From JADYZU01 sp964540965 (GTDB lineage Bacteria; Pseudomonadota; Alphaproteobacteria; Rhodobacterales; Rhodobacteraceae), in NCBI GenBank assembly GCA_964540965.1, contig CAZIOT010000001.1, positions 319,044-383,043 of the forward strand: a stretch of 64,000 nt of DNA, given 5' to 3'. The position numbers and the translations under genes were made by a program. Below the pieces are notes generated by a model. That model had not been told where the DNA came from, ran no database searches, and saw only the letters and a list, made by a program, of their open reading frames with translations. Shown piece by piece: positions 49,874-58,625 of this stretch (position 1 is its first letter; each line of letters starts with the position of its first letter).

Positions 49874-52675
49874 ATGGGTTTCGGCAAGGGATGCCATCTG
49901 CATCTGATCGACGGTTCGGCCTTCATCTTTCGCGCCTATCACGCGCTGCCGCCCCTGACGCGCAAGTCGGACGGGCTGCCGGTCGGTGCCGTCGCCGGGT
50001 TCTGCAACCTGGTCTGGGCCGAGATTTCCGGCCGCGGCAGCGATGCGCCGACCCATGCCGCGGTGATCTTCGATTACTCCGGCAAGACCTTTCGCAACGA
50101 TCTTTATGACCAGTACAAGGCCAACCGCCCGCCCGCGCCCGAGGATCTGATCCCGCAATTCCCGCTGACGCGCGAGGCGACCCGCGCCTTCAACCTGTCC
50201 TGCGAGGAAATGGACGGATTCGAGGCCGACGACCTGATCGCCACGCTGGCCCGGCAGGCGCGCGAGGCCGGCGGCCGGGTCACCATCGTCTCCTCGGACA
50301 AGGATCTGATGCAGCTTGTCGGCGGCGGGGTCGAGATGTTCGACCCGATCAAGCAAAAGCGCATCGACCGCGACGGCGTGATCGAGAAATTCGGCGTGCC
50401 GCCCGAACGGGTGGTCGATGTGCAAAGCCTTGCCGGCGATTCCGTCGACAACGTGCCCGGCGCGCCGGGCATCGGGCTCAAGACCGCGGCGCAACTGATC
50501 GAGGAATACGGCGACCTCGACACGCTTCTGGCCCGCGCGGGCGAGATCAAGCAGCCGAAACGGCGCGAGACGCTGACCGTCAACGCCGACCAGATCCGCC
50601 TGTCGCGGCAGCTGGTGACGCTGGATGACCGGGTGCCGCTGGACTTTACGCTCGACAGCCTGGAAATCCGCGATCCCGAACCCGAGGTGCTGTTCGATTT
50701 CCTTGCCCGGATGGAATTCCGCACCCTGCTCAAGCGGATCGCCGACAAGCTGGGCGTCGCCGCCCCGGCGCAGGTCAACGAGGTGCAGCAGAACGATTCG
50801 CCGGTGGTCGAGGATGCGCCCGAAGCGCCGCCCTTTGACCATGATGCCTATGAAGCGGTGACCGACCGCGCCGCGCTGGACCGCTGGGTCGCGGCGATCC
50901 GCGAGCGCGGCCATGTCGCCGTCGATACCGAGACGACCGGGCTGGACGAGATGCAGGCTGATCTTGTCGGCATCTCGCTGGCCGTCGAACCGGGGCGGGC
51001 CTGCTATATTCCGGTCGGCCATCGCGCCTCGGCCGGCGCCGACCTGTTCGGCGGCGCCGACTTGGCCCCCGGCCAGTTGCCACTGGACGAGGTGCTGGAG
51101 GTGCTGAAGCCGGTGCTCGAGGACGACAGCATCCTCAAGATCGGCCAGAACCTGAAATACGACGCCAAGATCCTGTCCCGCTACGGGATCGAGGTCGCGC
51201 CGCATGACGACACGATGCTGATGTCCTATGCGATGAATTCCGGCCTGCACAACCATGGCATGGACGAGCTGGCGGAACGCTATCTGGGCCATATCCCCAT
51301 TCCGATCAAGGAGTTGATCGGTTCGGGCAAGGCGCAGGTCACCTTCGACCGCGTGCCGCTGGACAAGGCGGTGCGCTATGCGGCCGAGGATGCCGATGTG
51401 ACGCTGCGCCTGTGGCAGACCTTCCGCCGGCGGCTGCACACCGTGCAGGTGACCACCGTTTACGAGACACTGGAACGGCCGCTGGTGCCGGTGCTGAAAC
51501 GGATGGAGATGACCGGCATCCGCGTCGACCGCGATACGCTGTCGCGGATGTCGAATGCCTTTGCGCAAAAGATGGCAGGGCTTGAGGCCGAGATCCACGA
51601 GCTTGCCGGCGGGCCGTTCAACGTCAATTCCCCGGCGCAGGTCGGCGAAATCCTGTTCGAACGGATGGGCCTGCCGGGCGGCACCCGCACCAAGACCGGG
51701 CAATGGTCGACCCCGGCAGATGTGCTCGAGGATCTGGCGACCGAGCACGATCTTGCAGGGCGGGTGCTGGATTACCGCCAGCTGCAAAAGCTGAAATCGA
51801 CCTATACCGACGCGCTGCAGACCGCGATCAACCCCGATACCGGGCGGGTCCATACGTCCTATTCCATCTCGGGCGCGATCACCGGCCGCCTCGCCTCGAC
51901 CGATCCCAACCTGCAGAACATCCCGGTCCGGACCGAGGAAGGGCGGCGGATTCGCGAGGCTTTCGTCGCCGGGCCGGGCAAGGTGCTGGTCTCGCTCGAC
52001 TATTCCCAGATCGAACTCCGCATCCTTGCCCATATCGCCGGGATCGAGGCGCTGAAACAGGCGTTCCGCGACGGGCGGGACATCCATGCCGCCACGGCGT
52101 CCGAGATGTTCAATGTGCCGCTTGACCAGATGACCCCCGACATCCGCCGGCAGGCCAAGGCGATCAATTTCGGCGTGATTTACGGCATCTCCGGCTTTGG
52201 ACTTGCCCGCAACCTGCGGATTCCGCGCGATCAGGCGCAGGGTTTCATCGACCGCTATTTCGAACGCTTCCCCGGCATCCGCGCCTATATGGACGCGACC
52301 ATCGCCTTTGGCCGCGACAACGGTTTCGTGCAGACCCTGTTCGGCCGCCGCATCCATACGCCCGAGATCAATTCCAAGGGGCCTTCGGCCGGCTTTGCCC
52401 GCCGCGCCGCGATCAACGCGCCGATCCAGGGCAGTGCCGCCGACATCATCCGCCGGGCGATGATCCGCATGGACGCCGCCATCGCCCATCTGCCGGCACG
52501 GATGCTGCTGTCGGTGCATGACGAACTGCTGTTCGAGGTCGACACCGACGCCGCCCCGGACCTGATCCCGGTGGCGAAAGCGGTGATGGAGGGGGCGGCA
52601 GAGCCGGCGGTGAAACTGGACGTGCATCTTGCCGTCGAGGCCGGCCAGGGCGCCAGCTGGGCCGCGGCGCATTGA
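49874..52675 (+). CDS. polA: DNA polymerase I
   Basis: A 933-residue family A polymerase. The N-terminal 5'-nuclease has LIDGSAFIFRAYHALPPL and GYEAD-type FEADDLIATLAR. The 3'-5' exonuclease is intact, with VAVDTETTGLDEM (about residues 345-357). The polymerase domain has DPNLQNIPVRTEEGRRIREAF, DYSQIELRILAHIAG, RRQAKAINFGVIYG and HDELLFEV. It fills Okazaki and repair gaps. Full-length and complete. Confidence 0.97.
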   Translation: MGFGKGCHLHLIDGSAFIFRAYHALPPLTRKSDGLPVGAVAGFCNLVWAEISGRGSDAPTHAAVIFDYSGKTFRNDLYDQYKANRPPAPEDLIPQFPLTREATRAFNLSCEEMDGFEADDLIATLARQAREAGGRVTIVSSDKDLMQLVGGGVEMFDPIKQKRIDRDGVIEKFGVPPERVVDVQSLAGDSVDNVPGAPGIGLKTAAQLIEEYGDLDTLLARAGEIKQPKRRETLTVNADQIRLSRQLVTLDDRVPLDFTLDSLEIRDPEPEVLFDFLARMEFRTLLKRIADKLGVAAPAQVNEVQQNDSPVVEDAPEAPPFDHDAYEAVTDRAALDRWVAAIRERGHVAVDTETTGLDEMQADLVGISLAVEPGRACYIPVGHRASAGADLFGGADLAPGQLPLDEVLEVLKPVLEDDSILKIGQNLKYDAKILSRYGIEVAPHDDTMLMSYAMNSGLHNHGMDELAERYLGHIPIPIKELIGSGKAQVTFDRVPLDKAVRYAAEDADVTLRLWQTFRRRLHTVQVTTVYETLERPLVPVLKRMEMTGIRVDRDTLSRMSNAFAQKMAGLEAEIHELAGGPFNVNSPAQVGEILFERMGLPGGTRTKTGQWSTPADVLEDLATEHDLAGRVLDYRQLQKLKSTYTDALQTAINPDTGRVHTSYSISGAITGRLASTDPNLQNIPVRTEEGRRIREAFVAGPGKVLVSLDYSQIELRILAHIAGIEALKQAFRDGRDIHAATASEMFNVPLDQMTPDIRRQAKAINFGVIYGISGFGLARNLRIPRDQAQGFIDRYFERFPGIRAYMDATIAFGRDNGFVQTLFGRRIHTPEINSKGPSAGFARRAAINAPIQGSAADIIRRAMIRMDAAIAHLPARMLLSVHDELLFEVDTDAAPDLIPVAKAVMEGAAEPAVKLDVHLAVEAGQGASWAAAH

Positions 52676-52742
52676 CCGACCCGGCGGAGTGCGCGTTCCG
52701 CGCACGAGTCCTTGCCTCGTCGTCGGCTTCGCCTCCTCCTCA

Positions 52743-52778
52743 GGTGCCTCCGGCGGGGATATTTGGGGACGAAGAATG
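52743..52778 (+). repeat. Composite intergenic element (copy 3, plus orientation)
   Basis: C-rich lead and GGCGGGGATATTTGGGGACG, then AAGAATG (core 52757-52778). It is paired with an inverted copy 20 bp further on, making a 22-bp perfect stem. It lies at the 3' end of polA in the same direction. Confidence 0.75.
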
Positions 52779-52798
52779 GGAGCAGAGGGGTTCTTGCT

Positions 52799-52864
52799 CA
52801 TTCTTCGTCCCCAAATATCCTCGGGGGGTGAAGGCCGAAGGCCGAGGGGGGCAGACGGCCCCCC
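52799..52864 (-). repeat. Composite intergenic element (copy 4, minus orientation)
   Basis: Reading on the minus strand after the hydrolase stop (52872): hairpin of GGGGGG/CCCCCC (52864-52846), then CCCCCCGAGGATATTTGGGG and ACGAAGAATG (52828-52799). The inverted pair with copy 3 could serve as a two-way terminator for polA and the hydrolase. Confidence 0.75.
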
Positions 52865-52871
52865 TGCGACC

Positions 52872-53645
52872 TCAGCCCAGAAGCGCTGCCATCAACGGGC
52901 TGTCAGGGGCTTCCAGCCCGTCGATCACGTCGAAATGGTGCCGTCCGGGTTCCACCGTCAGCGGCGCGGTCCAGGCGCGCGACAGCCAGCGTGACTGGTC
53001 GATGAGGGCCGGCCGTTCTGCGCCGCCAACCCAGACATGCACCGGGGTCGCCGGGCGCGGATGCAGCACCGGGCTTTCCGCTGCGGCCTCGGCCGGGTCG
53101 ATATTCAGGGTGGCGTTCAGGTCGGTGTGCATCAGCGGCACCAGATTCGACAGCGGCGAAATCGGCACGATCCGCCGGATTCGCGCCGCCGCGGCCGGCG
53201 CGGCATCGGCGCAGGCCATCCGTGCGACCAGATGGCCGCCGGCGGAATGGCCGGCCAGCCGCAAGGGGCCCGGCACAAGCGCCGCCACGGCATCGACCGC
53301 CGCAGCGATCTGCCGGGTGATCGTGGCGATGCGCACCGCCGGGCACAGGTCATAGGACGGCAGAGCCACCGCCCATCCCCGCGCCAGCGCCCCGGCCGCA
53401 AGATGCGACCACATCGAACGGTCGGTCTCCATCCAGTAGCCGCCATGGACGAAGACCAGGGTGCCCTGTGCCTCCCCCGCCGGGCGGAACAGGTCGAACG
53501 CCTCGCGCGGGGTCGGACCGTAGGAATGGGTCTCGCCCCCGGCGACGGCGCGCAACGCTGCCGCCTTTGTCACCCACAGCGGGGGATAGTCCTTGCCGCC
53601 GGGAATGAAGTCGGCATTCCGGTAGGCGATTGAAAGGTCATGCAT
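52872..53645 (-). CDS. Alpha/beta hydrolase (kynurenine formamidase-like)
   Basis: A 257-residue alpha/beta hydrolase. VFVHGGYWMETDRSMWSHLA is the oxyanion loop, GHSAGGHLVARM has the nucleophile serine, and DQSRWLSRAW...GRHHFDVIDGLE has the catalytic histidine. HGGYW is typical of arylformamidases. ATG 53645 gives the family start. It is divergent from gabD. Confidence 0.82.
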   Translation of the reverse strand: MHDLSIAYRNADFIPGGKDYPPLWVTKAAALRAVAGGETHSYGPTPREAFDLFRPAGEAQGTLVFVHGGYWMETDRSMWSHLAAGALARGWAVALPSYDLCPAVRIATITRQIAAAVDAVAALVPGPLRLAGHSAGGHLVARMACADAAPAAAARIRRIVPISPLSNLVPLMHTDLNATLNIDPAEAAAESPVLHPRPATPVHVWVGGAERPALIDQSRWLSRAWTAPLTVEPGRHHFDVIDGLEAPDSPLMAALLG

Positions 53646-53680
53646 CGCGCGCTCCACTGGACGCGCCGCGGCGCGCATGT

Positions 53681-53701
53681 TTACTGTCCCGCCGACAGTA
53701 A
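53681..53701. promoter_or_regulatory. Operator-like palindrome between hydrolase and gabD
   Basis: TTACTGTC-CCGCC-GACAGTAA, a perfect 8-bp inverted repeat, between the two divergent starts and 11 bp before the gabD ATG. It is likely a repressor site, possibly TetR-type; no cognate regulator is adjacent. Confidence 0.55.
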
Positions 53702-53712
53702 CGGAGGCCGCA

Positions 53713-55185
53713 ATGCTTGACGAGACGACCAACCTGAAGGCGCTTCTGAAGAACCCCGATCTTCTGCGCGAGCAGGCCTTTGTCGGCGGGACCTGGGCCG
53801 ATGCCGCCTCGGGCAAGACCTTTGACGTGGTGAACCCGGCGCGGGGCGACGTGATCGCGCGGGTCGCCGATCTGAGCCGGGCGGAAATCGCCACCGCCAT
53901 CGACGCCGCCCATGCCAGCCAAAAGGCCTGGGCCGCCAGCACCGGCAAGGACCGCGCCAATGTGCTGCGCAAATGGTTCGACCTGATGATGGCCAATCAG
54001 GAGGATCTGGCGATCATCATGACCGCCGAACAGGGCAAGCCCCTGGCCGAGGCGCGGGGCGAGGTCGCCTATGGCGCGTCCTATGTCGAATGGTTCGCCG
54101 AAGAGGCCAAGCGCATCTATGGCGAGACGATCCCCGGCCACCAGCCCGACAAGCGCATCACCGTCATCAAGCAGCCGATCGGCGTGGCCGCCGGCATCAC
54201 GCCGTGGAATTTCCCCAATGCGATGATTGCCCGCAAGGTGGCGCCGGCGCTGGCGGCGGGGTGCAGCTTCGTGTCGCGCCCGGCCTCGCTCACGCCGCTG
54301 TCGGCGCTGGCGATGGCGCGGCTGGCGGAACTGGCGGGCGTGCCGGCGGGTGTGTTCAGCGTGGTGACATCGACGCGGTCCTCGGAGGTCGGCAAGGAAT
54401 TCTGCGAGAACCCCAAGGTCCGCAAGCTGACCTTCACCGGCTCGACCGAGGTCGGGCGCACCCTGCTGAAACAGGCGGCCGATCAGGTGATGAAATGTTC
54501 GATGGAGCTGGGCGGCAACGCGCCCTTCATCGTCTTTGACGACGCCGATCTGGATGCCGCGGTGCAGGGCGCCATCATCTCGAAATTCCGCAACAACGGC
54601 CAGACCTGCGTCTGCGCCAACCGCATCTATGTGCAGAAGGGGGTCTATGACGCCTTTGCGCAGAAGCTGAAGGTGGCGGTGGAAAAGCTGCGCGTCGGCG
54701 ACGGGCTGACGGCGGGCACCGATCTGGGGCCGCTGATCGAGGCGAAGGCGGTCGACAAGGTGAAGGAGCATCTGGACGACGCCCTGGCCAAGGGCGCCAC
54801 CGTGCTGACCGGCGGCACCCCGGCCGACGGCCAGTTCATCGCACCGACCATCGTCACCGGCGCCACCTCGGCCATGCTGGTCGCCCGCGACGAGACCTTT
54901 GGCCCCTTCGCGCCCTTGTTCATGTTCGAGGACGAGGAGGACGTCATCCGGCAGGCCAACGACACCATCTTTGGCCTTGCCTCCTATTTCTACGCCCGCG
55001 ACCTGTCGCGCGTGGTCCGCGTGCAGGAGGCGCTGGAATACGGCATGGTCGGGGTCAACACCGGCATCATCTCGACCGAGGTGGCGCCGTTCGGGGGCGT
55101 CAAGCAATCGGGGCTGGGGCGCGAGGGGTCGCGGCACGGGATCGAGGATTACCTCGAGATGAAATACATCTGCACCAGCATCTGA
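53713..55185 (+). CDS. gabD: NAD(P)-dependent succinate-semialdehyde dehydrogenase
   Basis: A 490-residue aldehyde dehydrogenase. PWNFPNAMIARKVAPALAAG, FTGSTEVGRTLLKQ, MELGGNAPFIVFDDADLD (general-base Glu) and FRNNGQTCVCANRIY (nucleophile Cys) are in place. The usual K of the KPA-x-x-TP cofactor motif is R here (SRPASLTPLS). It oxidises succinate semialdehyde to succinate in GABA breakdown. GGAGG before ATG 53713 fixes the start. Confidence 0.9.
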   Translation: MLDETTNLKALLKNPDLLREQAFVGGTWADAASGKTFDVVNPARGDVIARVADLSRAEIATAIDAAHASQKAWAASTGKDRANVLRKWFDLMMANQEDLAIIMTAEQGKPLAEARGEVAYGASYVEWFAEEAKRIYGETIPGHQPDKRITVIKQPIGVAAGITPWNFPNAMIARKVAPALAAGCSFVSRPASLTPLSALAMARLAELAGVPAGVFSVVTSTRSSEVGKEFCENPKVRKLTFTGSTEVGRTLLKQAADQVMKCSMELGGNAPFIVFDDADLDAAVQGAIISKFRNNGQTCVCANRIYVQKGVYDAFAQKLKVAVEKLRVGDGLTAGTDLGPLIEAKAVDKVKEHLDDALAKGATVLTGGTPADGQFIAPTIVTGATSAMLVARDETFGPFAPLFMFEDEEDVIRQANDTIFGLASYFYARDLSRVVRVQEALEYGMVGVNTGIISTEVAPFGGVKQSGLGREGSRHGIEDYLEMKYICTSI

Positions 55186-55187
55186 TC

Positions 55188-55213
55188 GTAGGGTGGGTCT
55201 AGACCCACCTTAC
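55188..55213. repeat. GTAGGGTGGG palindromic repeat, copy 6
   Basis: GTAGGGTGGGTC-TA-GACCCACCTTAC, 2 bp after the gabD stop; 11 of 12 stem pairs are Watson-Crick. Confidence 0.87.
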
Positions 55214-55261
55214 CTTTCGGCCGGCGCGGGTGTAGTCCGGGGGCAGACAAGGACCGCCCCC

Positions 55262-56431
55262 GTGACCGATACAACCGCCCGCGGTGCCGCGCCCGAGACG
55301 CGCACCTCGATCTTCTACCTGTCGCTTTTCGCGCCCTCGGCGGCGGGGGCGGTGCTGTCGGGCCTGTGGTTCCATGACCGCGGCCTGACGACGGAACAGA
55401 TCGGGTTGGTCAGCGCGGTGCCGCTGTTCGCGATGCTGGTGCTGAACCTTGTCGTCGGCCGCATCGCCGACCGCGCCCCCGACTGGAAGCTGAGCATCGT
55501 CGTCGCCGCCGCCCTGTCGACGGTTAGCGCGGCGGGGCTGTTCTTCGGCAGCGGCTTTGCCGGCATCCTGCTGATCTGGTCGGCGACGGTCATCGCCCAT
55601 TCGTCGATCGTGCCGGTGATCGACGCGGCGGCGACCCGGCTGGCCAGCCGCCGCGGCGGCGACTTCGCCGCGATGCGCGGCTGGGGCACGGTCGGCTATC
55701 TCGTGCTGCTGGTGGCCACCGGCTATGTCGGCCTGTGGATCGGACCGGCGGCGTTCCTGCCCTTGTTCGTCGGCCTTTCGGTGCTGCGCATGGTGCTGGC
55801 GCTGCAACTGCCGCGCTTCCGCGCCGAGGGCGCGGCCAGTGCCGGTGCCACCCGTCTGCGCCATGTGATGAAACCGTGGTTCCTGCTGCCGCTGGCCGGC
55901 TATGCGGTGATCTATGGCACCCGTACCGTCATCAACGCCTTCATGGGGCTGATGTGGCAGGAGCAGGGCATGGGGCCCGAGGTGACCGGCCTGCTGATCG
56001 CGGTGGGGGCGCTGTCGGAGACGGCGATGTTCTTTGCCTTCCGCCGCATCGCACCGCATTTCCGCTCGCGCACGCTGATCCTCGTGTCGGCGCTGGTGAC
56101 GGTGCTGCGCTGGGTGGCGATGGCGTTTTCGCCGTCGCTGCCTTGGCTGCTCGTGCTGCAATTGCTGCATGGGATCAGCTATGCGGTCGGGTTCCTGGCC
56201 TGCGTCGGCTTCATCACCCGCTGGACCTCGGACGAGATCGCGGCCGAGGCGCAGTCGTTCTTCGTCATGCTGCAACAGGCGATGGCGGTGATCAGCCTTT
56301 ATGGTTTCGGCTGGCTGATGGGCCATTTCGGCGCCGGCGCCTGGTGGGGCGCGGCGGGCTTTGCGGCCTTGGGCACGCTGGCGATCTGGCGGTCCTGGCG
56401 CTGGCCGCAGCCGGACGGCAAGGTGGCGTGA
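55262..56431 (+). CDS. MFS transporter
   Basis: A 389-residue major-facilitator protein of about 12 membrane helices, of the HcaT/LacY-like branch (MFS_1_like). FYLSLFAPSAAGAVLSGLWF starts the first helix, and MRGWGTVGYLVLLVATG is typical of the nucleoside/phenylpropionate permease group. The start is GTG 55262. It is in the same direction as gabD, separated by a palindromic repeat. Substrate unknown. Confidence 0.87.
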   Translation: MTDTTARGAAPETRTSIFYLSLFAPSAAGAVLSGLWFHDRGLTTEQIGLVSAVPLFAMLVLNLVVGRIADRAPDWKLSIVVAAALSTVSAAGLFFGSGFAGILLIWSATVIAHSSIVPVIDAAATRLASRRGGDFAAMRGWGTVGYLVLLVATGYVGLWIGPAAFLPLFVGLSVLRMVLALQLPRFRAEGAASAGATRLRHVMKPWFLLPLAGYAVIYGTRTVINAFMGLMWQEQGMGPEVTGLLIAVGALSETAMFFAFRRIAPHFRSRTLILVSALVTVLRWVAMAFSPSLPWLLVLQLLHGISYAVGFLACVGFITRWTSDEIAAEAQSFFVMLQQAMAVISLYGFGWLMGHFGAGAWWGAAGFAALGTLAIWRSWRWPQPDGKVA

Positions 56432-56443
56432 GGCGGGACCGGC

Positions 56444-56469
56444 GTAAGGTGGGCGGTTGCCCACCCTAC
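56444..56469. repeat. GTAGGGTGGG palindromic repeat, copy 7
   Basis: GTAAGGTGGGC-GGTT-GCCCACCCTAC, an 11-bp arm repeat 12 bp after the MFS stop. The loop is the same as in copy 5. Confidence 0.87.
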
Positions 56470-56512
56470 CGGCCCCATGGCTGTCCTGACGGGTTCAACG
56501 GCAACCCGCGCC

Positions 56513-56534
56513 GTAGGGTGGGCAAACGCCCACC
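56513..56534. repeat. GTAGGGTGGG palindromic repeat, copy 8
   Basis: GTAGGGTGGGC-AAAC-GCCCACC, 15 bp beyond the 3' end of the minus-strand membrane gene and 43 bp from copy 7. Two copies therefore sit back to back between two convergent genes. Confidence 0.82.
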
Positions 56535-56549
56535 GCCGCGGCAATCAGG

Positions 56550-58625
56550 CTAGGACCGCCGCCCCTCGGTCAGCCAGCCGGCGAGCATCAGGAGCGCGGC
56601 AAGCACAAGGAACAGCCAGGCGGGCAGCAGCGCCTGCACGCTGATGTCGGTGGTGCGGAACGCCTCGCGCGGGATGAGGCCAAGCCAGTTCGGCCCGGCA
56701 GCCGGGCGGCCGGCGCGCACGTCGCGGATCTGCGGGAACCCGTCCGACAAGGACAGGATGCCGCCGCCGGTCGGCTGCGTCACCGGCGCCAGCACCTCGG
56801 CCGTGGCGATGGTCTGTTCGAATTCGCGCGGCGCGGCGGGGCCCAGGGCGACGACCGCCTGTTCCTCGCCCTGTTCCAGCCGGTAAAGGCCGATTTCCGG
56901 CGCCTGCCATTGCAGTTCGAAACGGCCGGGGCTGACCTGTTCCAGCACCACTTCGCTTTCGGTCCCGTCCGGCGCGGTGATCGTCACCGGCGGCACCTCT
57001 TCGCCCAGGGTGCGGCGGATGATGCGCATGGACAGGCCGTTCGGTTCGACCCACAGCGCCTCTTCCTCAAGCTCGGGTTCCTGCATCAGCCAATGCGCCA
57101 GCCGCCGCAAAAGCTCGGCCTGCGGCCCGCCGCCTTCATAGCCGCGGTCCCACAGCCAGGCGTGGTCCGAGGCGAGCAGCGCCACCCGCCCCTGATCCAC
57201 CCGGTCGAGGATAAGGAGCGGCCGCCCGTCCGGCCCCTGCATCACCGTCTCGGTCTCGGGCGCGGGGATGACGTCGACCAGCCGGAACCAGCGCCCCCAG
57301 CCCGGGGTGCCGTCCTCGGCCGGCGGGTTCGGGGCGTAGGATTCCAGCCCTTCGGTCACCGGATGGCGTTGGCCGATATCGGTCAGGCCGGGGACATAGC
57401 CCTGTTCCAGCACCTGCGCCGTCGGCGCGGCAGGCAGAACCGCGGACAGGGGCGAGCGGTAGATCGAATCGACATCGGCATATTCCGGCCCGCCCGAGAC
57501 CAGCACCGCGCCGCCGTTCTGGACGTAATCGGCGACGTTCTGCAGGTATTCCGCCGGCAGGATGCCGCGCGAACGGTAGCGGTCAAAGATGATGAGATCG
57601 AAATCCTCGATCTTTTCCACGAACAGCTCGCGGGTCGGAAAGGCGATCAGCGACAGTTCCTCGACCGGGATGCCGTCCTGTTTCTCGGGCGGGCGCAGGA
57701 TGGTGAAATGCACCAGATCGACCGAGGAATCGGATTTGAGCAGGTTGCGCCAGGTCCGTTCGCCGGGGTTCGGCTCGCCCGAGACCAGCAGAACGCGCAG
57801 CCGGTCGCGCACGCCGTTGATCTGCACCACCGCGCGGTTGTTGCGGTCGGTCAGTTCGCCCTCGGCCGTGGGCGTGACGAATTCGACCACGTTCAGCCCG
57901 CCATGCGGCAGGGTCAGTGGCACGTCCATCTGCTGGCCGACCGGAATCTGGAACTGCATGGGCGGGCCGCCGTCGATGGAAATCGTCAGCGCCGCGGTAA
58001 CGGCGCCGGGCGCGGCGCCCTGATCCTCGATCCGCAGGCCCAGCGTCACCTCTTCGCCCAGGATGGCAAAGGCGGGGGCGTTCTCGATCACCAGCCGGCG
58101 GTCCCAGTCTTGCGGCTCTCCGGTCAAGAGGGTGTGCAGGGGCGCCGGCAGCGGCGGGGCGCGGTCGGCGTCGTGGATGCGCCCGTCGGTGATCAGCACG
58201 ATCCCGGCGATGCGGCCCTGCGGTTCCTCGGCCAGGGCCCCGGCCAGGCCGGTCATCACCAGCGAGCCGCCATTGTCGGGGGCATCAGTGACATGGACGA
58301 CGCGCAATTCGGTGTCGGGGCGGGCGGCGATGCGGTCCTGCAACGCGGCCAGCGCCGCGGCGGTCTGCGCGGCGCGGTCGCCGATCTGCTGGCTGGCGCT
58401 GTCATCGACCACGGCGACGACGATGTCGGTCAGCCTCTCGCGGTCCTCTTGCTGGAGCGAGGGATTGGCGATCCCCGCCAGCAGGACCAGACCCGCCAGC
58501 AGCCGCAGCCACCATCCCGCCAGCCCGCGCCACAGCGCATAAAGCGTGCCCAGCAGCACCAGCGCCGCCAGACCGGCCAGAACCGGCCAGCCGACCAGAG
58601 GATCGAAAATGATCTGTCCGGTCAT
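56550..58625 (-). CDS. Large membrane protein with GATase-like domain
   Basis: A 691-residue protein. Two membrane helices at the N-terminus (LAGLAALVLLGTLYALWRGL, WWLRLLAGLVLLAGIANPSL), a large extracytoplasmic part with a VWA-like segment (VVAVVDDSASQQIG, IVLITDGRIHDAD), a class I glutamine-amidotransferase-like fold (DLIIFDRYRSRGILPAEYL, GGAVLVSGGPEYAD) without a catalytic triad I can see, and a C-terminal helix. It overlaps the DUF4159 gene by 4 bp. Part of a MoxR-DUF58 cluster. Confidence 0.78.
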   Translation of the reverse strand: MTGQIIFDPLVGWPVLAGLAALVLLGTLYALWRGLAGWWLRLLAGLVLLAGIANPSLQQEDRERLTDIVVAVVDDSASQQIGDRAAQTAAALAALQDRIAARPDTELRVVHVTDAPDNGGSLVMTGLAGALAEEPQGRIAGIVLITDGRIHDADRAPPLPAPLHTLLTGEPQDWDRRLVIENAPAFAILGEEVTLGLRIEDQGAAPGAVTAALTISIDGGPPMQFQIPVGQQMDVPLTLPHGGLNVVEFVTPTAEGELTDRNNRAVVQINGVRDRLRVLLVSGEPNPGERTWRNLLKSDSSVDLVHFTILRPPEKQDGIPVEELSLIAFPTRELFVEKIEDFDLIIFDRYRSRGILPAEYLQNVADYVQNGGAVLVSGGPEYADVDSIYRSPLSAVLPAAPTAQVLEQGYVPGLTDIGQRHPVTEGLESYAPNPPAEDGTPGWGRWFRLVDVIPAPETETVMQGPDGRPLLILDRVDQGRVALLASDHAWLWDRGYEGGGPQAELLRRLAHWLMQEPELEEEALWVEPNGLSMRIIRRTLGEEVPPVTITAPDGTESEVVLEQVSPGRFELQWQAPEIGLYRLEQGEEQAVVALGPAAPREFEQTIATAEVLAPVTQPTGGGILSLSDGFPQIRDVRAGRPAAGPNWLGLIPREAFRTTDISVQALLPAWLFLVLAALLMLAGWLTEGRRS

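Noticed and set aside
49808..52801. A 997-codon open frame antisense to polA
   Set aside because: polA on the other strand has every family A motif. High GC with strong third-position bias opens long antisense frames; the antisense translation is rich in Arg, Gly and His with no family resemblance.
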